Program-made: the position numbers and the translations under genes
Assembly: GCA_029990175.1 (NCBI GenBank)
Contig: JARKIP010000023.1
Location: 27,857,501-27,921,500 of the forward strand
Reading direction: 5' to 3'
Source: Petunia secreta
Lineage: Eukaryota; Streptophyta; Magnoliopsida; Solanales; Solanaceae
DNA length: 64,000 nucleotides
Part shown: positions 38,526 through 49,193 of the stretch, in pieces
Position numbering within the stretch: the stretch's first letter is position 1
Layout: each line of letters begins with the position of its first letter
The notes under the pieces: model-generated
What the model was told of the DNA's origin: nothing
The model's input: only the letters and a program-made list of their open reading frames with translations
Databases searched by the model: none

Positions 38526-39041
38526 TTTTGGAAATTGGATTCGGGGCACCCATGTGGGTCAACCCGGATCCATGTCAAGATAATTAGAATATATATTTGT
38601 TATATATTACTAATTATATATATTTATATAAAAGGGAGAAAAGACATGTCAATTGATAAAAATGTCCGAACAGTTGTGTATTTTCAGATATATAAAAAAG
38701 GAGTCCTATTAGGAACTCCTAACATTATTTTTAACGTTAGTTTTTCTTCTGGGGAAGAAAACGGACTCTTCCTCTTCAGTCAAAAGAAACGGTTTCTTTT
38801 CTTTCTCATTCAAAAGTAGAAAACTCTCTTCTTCTATGCAAGAAATACAATCGTAGATTCCTGAGAAGATCATAGGCGGTCTTCTACGAATTGGAACTTC
38901 TTATGTAATCAGGTACGACTTAGACTGTGAATTAATCTTTACAGTTCGTGAATTTTACATGTGATTGTATTGTAGATTAGAGAAAAAAATATGGTTAGAC
39001 CCTGGGCGAATTTTGTGTTCAACGGATTGTGTAATCCTTCA
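38526..39041 (+). repeat. Copia-B 3' LTR
   Basis: About 516 bases. It is preceded by GTGAGTGGGAGAT, a polypurine tract. The first G of TG is mutated to T. It ends at TCCTTCA directly before the GATAG duplication. Confidence 0.8.
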
Positions 39042-40445
39042 GATAGATTGGTTTAAGACTTCTTTAGGTGAGGAGGCTTGATTGAATTTTATGTGATTGA
39101 AATTGTTGCAAGGAGTTGCTAAGCAGATTGGTGGACCTATGCATGAGCTTGCTGCAAAAGTTGATGAATATGCTCGTGGCATGATAAGTGGTTCTGGATC
39201 AACATTGTTTGAAGAACTTGGATTTTATTATATTGGTCCTGTAGATGGTCACAACATTGATGATCTTATTTCTATTCTCAAAGAAGTTAGAAGTACTAAA
39301 ACGATTGGTCCAGTACTGATCCATGTTGTCACCGAGAAAGGCAGAGGTTATCCATATGCTGAGAGAGCTGCAGACAAGTATCATGGTAAGCAATCATCTA
39401 CCCAGTTGCGGGGCAACTGGACTTCCTGAACTCTTTAAACCAATACATTTGCTTTAGCTTCAAGAGTGTGTGTGTGTGTGTCATTTCTATGTTTCAATAG
39501 ATACCTTATATCCAAACAATATTTGGTTCTGTCATCAGATGGACATGTTGAACATTATCGAAAAGCAATTTGACATTGTACTTTTCATGCTGAGCATGAG
39601 AAATGTGTTGCTGTTTGTTGTGTTTTCCTTTCATTTCTCACAGAGGTCACTCCTGTTTTAATAGAAAGCATGAGAATAAATCTGATTTTTGCTTGCAGGA
39701 GTAGCCAAATTTGATCTAGCGACAGGAAAGCAATTCAAATCCAGCGCCAAGACTCAGTCCTATACAACATATTTTGCGGAGGCTTTAATTGCAGAAGCAG
39801 AAGCAGATAAAGACATTGTCGCAATCCATGCTGCCATGGGGGGAGGGACCGGTTTGAACCTTTTCCTCCGTCGCTTTCCAACACGGTGTTTTGATGTTGG
39901 AATAGCAGAACAACATGCAGTAACCTTTGCTGCTGGGTTGGCTTGTGAAGGCCTCAAACCTTTCTATACAATTTATTCATCTTTCATGCAATGGACTTAT
40001 GACCAGGCAAGCCTAATTCCTCCAATTATTCTCATCTTCTTATAATATAGTTTAAGTTTCAGTGATTATAAGATTCTGCTGATGTTACAGCCTAGAAAAT
40101 CCTTTAACTGTTGATGATGTTCTTATATCCAGGTAGTACATGATGTTGATTTGCAAAAGCTTCCTGTGAGGTTTGCCATGGATAGAGCTGGTCTTGTTGG
40201 AGCAGATGGTCCTACGCATTGTGGTGCATTTGATGTTACTTTCATGGCATGTCTTCCGAACATGGTGGTGATGGCTCCTTCTGATAAAGCGGAGCTGTTT
40301 CACATGGTAGAAACTGCTGCTACCATTGATGATAGACCAAGTTGTTTCAGATACCCAAGAGGAAATAGGATCGGTGTAGAGCTTCCGATTGGAAATAAAG
40401 GAACTCCCCTTGAGGTATATTTTAATGCTCACTGACATTAGAAAC

Positions 40446-41349
40446 TGTTGAGAATTGGTTTTGAAGAATGACAAACAAGAAGGACTCAGTGGTTTCGGAG
40501 AAGAACCTACTCCTTGAATAGAAGGGCACGACTAGTCGAAAAGATCTGAGGGTTGCAAATCCCTGCGGAACTAGGAATTGTGGCGCGTGAATGAATATAC
40601 ATCCTAGTCAGACTAAAAGAGGCGGTGCCCAGGCTGTGTCTTCGAAGTACGAATAGGAGTTGGACTTCAACAAGGAAAAGAGTTACAAGGAATCTTATCC
40701 TACCATAATTACAAGGATTACTTGTGGGACTCAACTAGGGTTGTAAAACCCATATAAATACAAGTAGTTGATATAGCCGAAAGCAGTTATTCATAAATAG
40801 AGAGTTGAGAGCATACAAAGGCGATCAAGCAGCTTTCTACATGAGATAGCTGAAGAAGATAGCTGGTGGAGCTAAATAGATTGAGTCTAGATATTCTGTC
40901 TAGGTTCGTGAATTGTAAGTTGTCTTGCTTTGTGCGATCATTTTTTTACCTATTAGCTTATTGTAGAAGCATATATATTAGGTGAACTTTTGAGAGATTA
41001 CTTTGTAAAGCTAGAGTTTAGCTTTTTTTTAGTAATTAGGGTCTAGATTGTAGCCCCTTGGTTACAGAGTCTTGTAATCAGAAACTTGCTCGTGTTGTTA
41101 GTGGATAGTGTTCTAAAATCCCAGAGTGTGGGTCGTGGTTTTTCTCCCTTGAGCAAGGAGTTTTCCACGTAAAAATCCTCGTGTTCCTTGTGTTTGTGTT
41201 TGGCGTGTGTTGTGGTGTTTAGGTTGCAAAAAACTGTAGAGGCAAGAACAGGGTTCTTGACTCAAGAGAATCGAGTTCTTGAATCGAAAATCGGTGGACA
41301 CTATTCAACCTCCCTTCTAGTGTCCTTAGGAGGTGCATAGATTATAACA
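40446..41349 (+). repeat. Copia-C 5' LTR
   Basis: 904 bases, TGTTGAGAATTGG to AGATTATAACA, paired with 48289-49193. A likely promoter TATA (CCCATATAAATACAAG) lies at about 40749-40764. The short ORF on the minus strand that appears in both LTRs is a shadow. Confidence 0.9.
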
Positions 41350-41350
41350 A

Positions 41351-41366
41351 GTGGAATCAGAGCAGG
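41351..41366 (+). other. Copia-C primer-binding site
   Basis: GTGGAATCAGAGCAGG, two bases after the LTR, matches the initiator tRNA-Met complement TGGTATCAGAGC except for one base (T to A). Confidence 0.85.
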
Positions 41367-41389
41367 TCTTCTCGTACTAGGTTAACACC

Positions 41390-42385
41390 TTGAGAAGGAT
41401 CAGAATTGTGAGTGCGCCACCTACCATCACGGAAGGTCAGTCAGTTCAGAGGCCCCTACAGTTCAATGGGCAGTACTATGCTTGGTGGAAGAAGAGGATG
41501 GAAAATTACATATGTGGTGAAGACTACCAACTATGGCTTATAGTATCAGAAGGAAACTTGATTCCTACTAAAATAGTTGGTGAGGGAGCTGCTGCCAAAC
41601 AAGAACCTAAGTTGAAAGAGGAGTTCAATGAGGCAGACTATAAGATGATTGAAAAGAATCACAAAGCCAATCGTCTAGTAATTTGTGGTCTTGGCCCTGA
41701 GGAGTTTAACAGAGCATCATCTTACAAGACTGCCAAAGAGATCTGGGATGCCTTGCAGGTTGTGCATGAAGGAACCACTGAAGTGAAGGACTCAAAGAGA
41801 AGAATGCTGAAGAGACAATTTGAGTTGTTCTCTATGGGAGAGAAGGAATCAATCCATGATATGATGACCGGGTTGACCATTATTACTAATGAGATGAGAT
41901 CACTGGATATGGAGTTACCAGAAGTAGAGATGGTGGATAAAATTCTAAATGTGCTACCTGATGCTTGGGAACCCAAGATGACTGCTATCATTGAGTCTAA
42001 ACCTCTAAGATCCATTAAACTTGAAGAACTGGTTGGTAGCCTGAACACTCATAAGATGATGAAAGACTGAAAAACTAAACCAGCTCTCAAGAAGGACAAG
42101 ACCCTTGCATTCGAAGCAACGGATGAAGCTAATGATTATGTTGATCTGCAATCAGTTAAAGCAGCAATAGTTAGTGCCTTGAGACAAAAGCTTAACTTGG
42201 GAAGGTTTAAAGGCTTTAAAAGAAGTGGCAAGGAAATTTCTGGAAGGAAGAACATAGTCGACAGTCCTGACTACTCAGGATGCTTTAAGTGCTTCAAGAA
42301 GGATCATGCTGTTATGGATTGTCCTATGTGGGAAGCAGAATGGATGAAAAACAGAGCAACTAAGGAAAAGGAAAAGGAGGCGTGA
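41390..42385 (+). pseudogene. Copia-C gag, first copy
   Basis: One frame with a stop at about 42068. The N-terminal part has QFNGQYYAWWKKRMENYI, EDYQLWLIV and a KEIWDALQVVHEGT segment typical of copia gag (UBN2/DUF4219 type). After the stop, the CCHC knuckle CFKCFKKDHAVMDC (C-x2-C-x4-H-x4-C) follows. The likely start reads TTG at 41390 where an ATG is expected, so the initiation codon may also be lost. Confidence 0.85.
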
Positions 42386-42615
42386 AAGGAGAATGACAAA
42401 GATAAGAAGAAGGCAAGACGACCTCCAACTTCAGAGCAGAAAGAAGGAAGAGAAAGGAAGCTTTCTATGCTACATGGGGACAAACTGACAGTGAATCTGA
42501 TCATGAAAAGGAATCTGGAGATGAATCACCACTGACACTGATGGGATTGACAGGCATCAGTTCTGATTAGGAAGACCCTCGGGAGCTCAGAGGAGGAAGA
42601 GATCCTTCAAAGCCG

Positions 42616-43587
42616 CCCTTGTTCAACGGGACTAAATACAAGTGCTGGAAGAAACAGATGAAAAACTTTCTTCAAGCAACAGATTACAGTCTCTGGTTGA
42701 TTGTCAACAGAGGACCTCACGTTCCTGTGAAGAGAGCAGTGAACGGAGTTCTGGTGCCAAAGAAGGTAGAAGAACTAGATCCTCAAGATCTAAACTGGCT
42801 ACAGGAAAATTCCAAAACTGAATTGTACCTGAGAAGAGGGCTGACTAATGATGTGTTGGCAAGGATACTTGAATACAAGTCTGCTAAGGAAGTACGGGAA
42901 AAGCTTAAGGAGTTGTACACAAGTGACGACCAAAAGAAGGGCTCTGCCCTTATGGCTAGTGATGGAGTTGAAGCTGCTCACTCAGCAGATGTATGTCTAT
43001 CTGATCTTAAGGAAAATCTACACACATACTCTACTGACAATTTAATTCTAATCACAACCAGTTTGATTAAGGGTTATGAAAAAGAAAAAATTAAAAAAGA
43101 TAAATTAACTGAAGAGTTAAGTGATCTCAGAACCAAGCACAAGAGTCTTCAAGAACAAAACACTAAAGTGGAAGAAACCAATGCCATCTTAAAAGGGCAG
43201 ACTCTTGTGTCAAACTCTAAGATCACTGAACTAGAATTGGAACTCAATCAGTTAAGAGAGAGTATAAATGGTAAGCAAGTAATAAGTGAAGTTCAAACCT
43301 TTCTGGAAAATGAACTTAAAAGAGCTAATGAGATTCTGTATCAGGAAACTGAAAAGAACAGGATTTTAAATCAAAAGGTTGAAAAATCTGAATTTGAGTT
43401 TACCAGATTAACAAAATGGAATAAATCATCTGAGGCAATGAACTGGGTTCTTGAAAATCAAAACAAGGGAAAACAAGGACTAGGATTCAAGAAACCATTG
43501 CCTCCATATAACTCTAAGAGCAACTATGTGGGATTGCCTTGCAACATGTTGTGTACCTTTTGTGGTGAAACAGGACACAAAGGTGTA
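42616..43587 (+). pseudogene. Copia-C second gag-like ORF with long coiled coil
   Basis: 323 open codons. The start repeats the gag pattern (FNGTKYKCWKKQMKNFL, DYSLWLIVN, LEYKSAKEVREKLKELY). Residues about 140-275 are rich in E, K and L with heptad spacing, a coiled coil. It ends at a partial knuckle CTFCGETGH. It lies in a different frame from the first gag. Two gag N-terminal domains in one element suggest a duplication or a recombination between two elements. Protease and integrase that should follow are missing. Confidence 0.75.
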
Positions 43588-43668
43588 TGAATGCAAGCAA
43601 GGCAAAGGCCAAGAATAAAAGAAGTGTTCTACCTAAATGGGCTAGAGGATTTGATTTGAGCTATTAGG

Positions 43669-44867
43669 ATGCTGATTGCTTTTGCTACATACATGGAGTT
43701 CACACTGTATCAGATGGATGTGAAGAACGCCTTCTTGAATGGCTACCTAAATGAAGAGGTCTATGTAATACAACCACCAGGCTTTGTGAACAATGAATTT
43801 CCTGATCATGTTTACAAACTGAACAAGGTACTCTATGGATTAAAGCAAGCTCCTCGAGCCTGGTATGAAAGACTTTCAGGTTTCTTACTGAAGAATGGTT
43901 TTTCAAGAGGAAATATTGATAACACATTATTTCTAAAGAAGAAAGGAAAGGATCTATTAGTGGTTCAAGTATATGTCGATGATATCATTTTTGGAGCCAC
44001 TGATGAGGAGCTATGCAAGGGGTTTGCTGATCTGGTGGGAAGTGAATTTGAAATGAGCATGATGGGTGAACTAAATTTCTTCCTAGGATTGCAGATAAAG
44101 CAGATGCCTGAAGGGACCATGATTCATCAGCAAAAATATGTCAAAGAACTTCTGAAGAAATTTGACATGGAAGGAGCAAAAGAAATGATATGCCTATTGC
44201 TCCTAGAACCAAGCTGGATATGGATGAACTAGGTCCTTCGACTAATGAGACAAAATATAGAGGAATCATAGGATCACTTCTCTATCTCACAGCTAGTCGA
44301 CCTGATATTGTATACAGTGTGGGACTGTGTGCTAGATTTCAGTTCAAGCCTAAGGAGTCACATTTGACAGTTGTGAAGAGAATCTTGAGATACTTGAAAG
44401 GAACTCAGGATCTATGTCTTCGGTACCCAAGGGTAGGTACTTTTGAATTAATTGGTTTTGCTGATGCAGATTATGCAGGGCACTTGGTAGACATGAAAAG
44501 CACTTCAGGGATGGCACACTTTCTTGGTCCTTGCTTAGTTTCTTGGGCAACAAAGAAACAAAATTCAGTAGCCTTGTCTACTGTAGAAGCTGAGTATGTA
44601 GCAGCTGCATCATGCTGCTCACAATTGCTATGGATCAAACAGCAGTTGGAGGACTTTGGAATCAAGTGTGGAGCAGTGCCAATTTTCTGTGATAATACAA
44701 GTGCAGTGAATATTTTCAAGAACCCAGTCCAACACAAAAGAACAAAGCATATTGATATTAGACATCATTTTTATAGAGACAATGTAGAAAAAGGTATGAT
44801 TACTATAAATTCTTGCATGACTGAAGATCAAATTGCTGACATATTTACTAAAGAATTGAACAAAGTG
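43669..44867 (+). pseudogene. Copia-C reverse transcriptase and RNase H
   Basis: The RT starts inside its fingers domain (MLIAFATYMEFTLYQMDVKN), then LYGLKQAPRAWYERL, VYVDDIIFGAT (active site) and LNFFLGLQIKQ. A 1-base deletion near 44185 shifts the frame; the second piece (44190-44867) has YLTASRPDIVYSVGLCARFQ, LIGFADADYAG, ALSTVEAEYVAAASCCSQLL, IFCDNTSAVN and HKRTKHIDIRHHF of RNase H. Before 43669 the polyprotein is deleted. Close in wording to Copia-D. Confidence 0.9.
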
Positions 44868-45570
44868 TAGTTTGAGAGGAACATGTTGGAGTTAGGGATG
44901 ACCAAAATAAACGGATGATCCAACAGCCGTCCCTCAATGATTGGTTAGTTAAGTGTTAAATGATTTGTGTATAACATTTGTTATTATTGTCCAGTCTAAT
45001 ATTGTACTTTACTAAGTACACTTGTTCAACTTATGAGAACCAGGTGAGGATAATGTGATCCCATGAAGAACCTACTGTGTACTTAGAAGGAACCGACTGA
45101 AGCATGAGGAATCATGTCCAGATACAGTCGCATTGCCTTGCATGATAGAGTCATAACTGAAATCAAATTGTCAAACTATACATGTGTCAAGGGAGACTTT
45201 CCATGTTCTTGTAACTTTCCTAAATTATAGGAATACATTCCTTTTTGGGTTAGAATTCTATTAGACTTTGATTGGACCCCACTATTTGAAAAGGCTTTAT
45301 TTGGGCAAGTTTAGTAACCGTCAAATCCATAACTCTTTCTCGGTTCTCAAAAAGTTCAAAAAGCTGCTTTTCACTTTTTCGGTCATCATTACTTTGTGTT
45401 CCCCAGGGAACCATCTCATCACCATAACTCCTTCTCCTCCTTTCGTATTGATCGACACATAACACACATACTCAATAAATTTCTCTCCTTTCAACCTACT
45501 CTCTCTTTCAAAAAATTCAAGCCGAAAAAAAAACTTCATAATCCAAGTTAAAACCCAAACCAACTTCACC

Positions 45571-47790
45571 ATGTCTCAAGCACAATCTTCATAAACATCA
45601 CCCACCAAAACCCTTAAGAAATCAACTCCAAAACCCCCTCCCTCCACTTTTTCAGAAAGAATTGCCAGGGCTAGGTCAAATTTTCTCAAAAAGGGAGAAA
45701 AGAAGATGGTCAAGAAGATGATGGCCAGATCTTTGTCGACTATGCCTACGGAACAAGTTATCTCTGAAAGACTGGTTGAGGTAATACCTGACTCTACCCT
45801 ATCTACTTCTGTCGATTTAGAAGGTGTAAAAAGTCCTGGAAAAATGAGTACTGAAACATTAGTAAAAGGACTAGATGAAATCGTTGGAGAAGTAGAGTCT
45901 TGTGATAAAATTGATAGGGGGAAGGTAGTTGAGAAGAAGCAACAGGATGTTCAGGAAGAACCTAAGGCTAGTATGCATGTGCCTGTAGTAGCTGAGACTG
46001 TGTTGGAGGTTAATGTAGTGGGAAAAGTGTTAGAACAATTGAGAGAAGAGGAGTATGTTGAGTCACTTAAAGTACAGGTTAGTGAACCCAGTTCTAGTGG
46101 TGCTCTTACTGAGAAAAGTCAAGGGTTGTCTGTACTTGAAGGTCCAGTTGGTGGAAGACCTAGATCTGTCGAGGCCTCACAGGATTTGAGCAAAGAAGCT
46201 GGTTCTTGCCCAGATCCTACAGAGGTTGATGACGCAGAACTCAAGTGGACAAACTCTGAATAAGAAAAGGATGAGGAAGTTGCAGAAGAAAAATTTTAAA
46301 GTGAGGAAGTTACAGAGAAATTTGAAGAAACAAAGAGAAAATGTGTGAAAAGAAGGTTTGGTAAGGAAGATGAAAGGCTGATGTGTGAGGAAGAGGAAGA
46401 GGAAGTGATATTTGTGAGTGTGAACAGAGTAGAGCCTGACAAGAGGAGAAGATTGGTGAGAGGGGGAATGTCGGTATCTAAAAGCCGGTTAGTGGATGAA
46501 TCAAGTGAGGAGAGTGATGGCAAGGCTGTGGTAGGGCCAATTGTAAGAAGAGTAGGAACTAGGTCTGCTATGAAATAATAGCTGGCTTCTATTGGAAAGC
46601 TAGAAAGAACAATTACAAATGTGAGAGACAGAGAAGAGAAGAAAAAGAAGGAGGAAGAGAAGAAAGCTGGTGAGGCAAAGGAAGATAGTGACGAAGCTGG
46701 CAGCTATGTGGAGCCAAGTGACTCTGAGACTGACAGTGAAGTAGAGAATAGGAAAAGAAGAAGAGGATCTGAAGAAGAGGTTGATCAGGTGGCTTTCTTT
46801 GGCAAGCACCAGGTGCTTGCTGGTAGCATTCTGCATGACGAGAAGGAGCATCATATGAAACCCTTGCTCAGGATGATTGGTGACCAAGGGTGGCTGAGCT
46901 TGTTTGGAAACAAAGACAAGATGTTATTCTCTGATGAGATAAGGGAATTTTATACAAATTGCCGGGTTGTAGCTAGGAGAGCATTCACGATTGTGAAGGG
47001 AGTTGAAATAGAGTTTAGGAGAACTGAGCTGGGGGTGATCCTTGATGTGCCTGCTGAAGGTTATTGCAGGTACATTAAGCTGAAGTGGCCAAAGAGGACA
47101 GACGGAGTAACCCCTCTTAGTGTGGTCAGAAATTTTCAGGGAAACCCAAGCTCAGGAAAGAAAAGGAAAGTAGACAAAAAGGAGATGGAACCAGCACACC
47201 AGTTGCTCTTTGAGTTTGTGCACCGGTTCCTTCTGCCTAGAGGAGAATGAAACAGTAAAGCTAGTGCTCTGGACATAACCTATATGGACCTGCGGGATAG
47301 GGGGTGAGAATAAACTTGCCTGGTCTAATCATCAGACATATCAAGAGGATTGCAGATACTAACAAAAAGCCACATTTTATAGTGCATTCCTATGTCCTTC
47401 AGCAGGTTCTAGAGCATTTTGGGGTTCCAGTGGAAGCAGGGAAGAAGCCTACAATTCATCAGATGTTTGGGTATAATGTGCTTAAGAGCTGTGACTTCTT
47501 CAAAGAAAGGAGAGCTTCCAAGAAGCCCATGCAGGTTAAGCAAGAGCAGACTGAGTAGAGTGAGGATTATGGACCTGAGGAGCCCATTACCGCTGTGAAG
47601 GAACTGGAAAGCCATGTTCTTGAAGTCAACACAAAAAATGCTGAGCTTCACAGACAGCTGAAGTTGAAGGATCAAGAAATTGATCGTTTGAAGATAGATT
47701 GCCATAAGTATGAGGCCGAGCTGGTAATGGAGAGGGCCAAAAATACAAAGAACCTTGAGGCGCTTGTCAAACACTTCAACTTACAGCCCT
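45571..47790 (+). pseudogene. Copia-C extra ORF between pol and 3' LTR ('putative plant transposon protein' type)
   Basis: Starts ATG at 45571 (MSQAQSS). One frame runs to about 47250 with stops near 45592, 46261, 46300 and 46576. A frameshift near 47260-47300 then leads into the last part, ending at about 47790. N-terminal half: acidic and Lys-rich, with basic clusters such as KRKCVKRR and NRKRRRGS. Middle: REFYTNCR, GVEIEFRRTELG, HQLLFEFVHRFLLPR and INLPGLIIRHIKRIA, matching the ORF at 56268-57983 segment by segment. C-terminus: a Leu/Lys/Glu coiled coil (47595-47790). It lies where the env-like ORF of sireviruses lies, but shows no signal peptide or membrane segment. Function unknown. Confidence 0.75.
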
Positions 47791-48272
47791 GAGTCCTCCT
47801 GTCCTACCTTTTTGTCCTTTCTCCTAATTGCCTTTATCTCTTCCTACTCTCCCTGTATATGTGATGTTGTTTAAGACAATTTATTTTCACTTGTGTACTT
47901 CTGGATAGGGTTGTGCTGCTGTCACACCCTGGATGAAGATTTTAAATTTCTCTTGTTTAGGTTTGTTTGTTCTATGGTACTTAATTCTTGTTGGGCCCTT
48001 ATCCTTATCTCTGTGTGTTTAAATTTTAGCTGACTTGCTAACCTGTGTGTTTAAATTTTAGCTGACTTGCTGACCTGTGCTCTAGACTGGATAGTACTAA
48101 CTGGTTCATGCATATATTTGAATCTTTTCGATGATGCCAAAAGGGGTAGAAGGAAATGTGGGGGTATTTGTGACCCAACTCATCCGTTTTAGAATTTTTC
48201 AAATTGTTTTTCATTTTTTTGTTTTGGAAATTTTGTCTATTTAGGTTCCTTGACAACATTTGTTTGTCATCA

Positions 48273-48288
48273 TAAAAAAGGGGGAATT
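48273..48288 (+). other. Copia-C polypurine tract
   Basis: AAAAAAGGGGGAATT directly precedes the 3' LTR start (TG at 48289). This is the plus-strand primer for reverse transcription. Confidence 0.9.
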
Positions 48289-49193
48289 TGTTGAGAATTG
48301 GTTTTGAAGAATGACAAACATGAAGGACTAAGTGGTTTCGGAGAAGAACCTAGTCCTTGAATAGAAGGGCACGACTGATCGAAAAGATCTGAGGGTTGAA
48401 AATCCCTGCGGAACTAGGAGTAGTGGCGCATGAATGAATATGAATCCTAGTCAGACTAAAAGAGGCGGTTCCCAAGTTGTGTCTTCAAAGTACGAATAGG
48501 AGTTGGACTTCAACAAGGAAAAGAGTTACAAGGAATCTTGTCTTACCATAATTACAAGGATTCCTTGAGGGACTCAACTAGGGTTGTAAATCCCATATAA
48601 ATACAAGTAGTTGATACAGCCGAAAGCAGTTATTCACAAATAGAGAGTTGAGAGCATACAAAGGCGATCAAGAATCTTTCTACGTGAGATAACTGAAGAA
48701 GACAACTGGTGGAGCTAAATAGATTGAGTCTAGATATTGTGTCTAGGTTCGTAAATTGTAAGTTGTCTTGTTTTGTGCGATCATGGTTTTTACCTATTCG
48801 CTTATTGTAGAAGCATATGTATTAGGTAAACTTTTGAGAGATTACTTTGTAAAGCTAGAGTTTAGCTTTCTTTAGTGATTAGGGTCTAGAGTGTAGCCCC
48901 TTGGTTACAGAGTCTTGTAATCAGAAACTAGCTCGTATTGTTAGTGGATAATGTTCTAAAATCCCAGAGTGTGGGTCGTGGTTTTTCTCCCTTTAGCAAG
49001 GAGTTTTCCACGTAAAAATCCTCGTGTTCTTTGTGTCTGTGTTTGGCGTGTGTTGTGGTGTTTAGGTTGCAAAAAACTGTAGAGGCAAGAGCGGGGTTCT
49101 TGACTCAGGAGAATCGAGTTCTTGAATCGAAAATCGGTGGACACTATTCAACCCCCTCTTCTAGTGTCCTTAGGAGGTGCATAGATTATAACA
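48289..49193 (+). repeat. Copia-C 3' LTR
   Basis: 905 bases, paired with 40446-41349. It ends ATTATAACA directly before the GAAAC duplication. Confidence 0.9.

Larger units (their letters stand above)
33639..39041 (+). mobile_element. Relic Ty1/copia element (Copia-B) in DXS intron 5, TSD GATAG
   Basis: LTRs 33642-34156 and 38526-39041 start TGTTGGAAATTGG (TTTTGGAAATTGG on the right) and end CCTTCA. GATAG occurs at 33634-33638 and again at 39042-39046, so three extra bases (TAG) may belong to the left LTR edge. The interior is heavily decayed but readable in pieces: an RT start (GNKWVLKI near 36655-36690), the IS-RDRS-LSEKSYIKK stretch near 36730-36800, an ILRYLKGTCDY-like segment near 36985-37020 and RNase H pieces (AEIIAFSATMQEAV near 37190; YKTNHIDI near 37350). 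No gag or integrase was recognised. Confidence 0.8.

Noticed and set aside
41113..41301. Nearly identical short minus-strand ORFs here and at 48956-49144
   Set aside because: They are the same place in the two LTRs of Copia-C; conservation reflects LTR identity, not coding.
45250..45572. Minus-strand ORFs opposite the leader of the Copia-C extra ORF
   Set aside because: Shadow frames of a pyrimidine-rich leader; no homology or start context.
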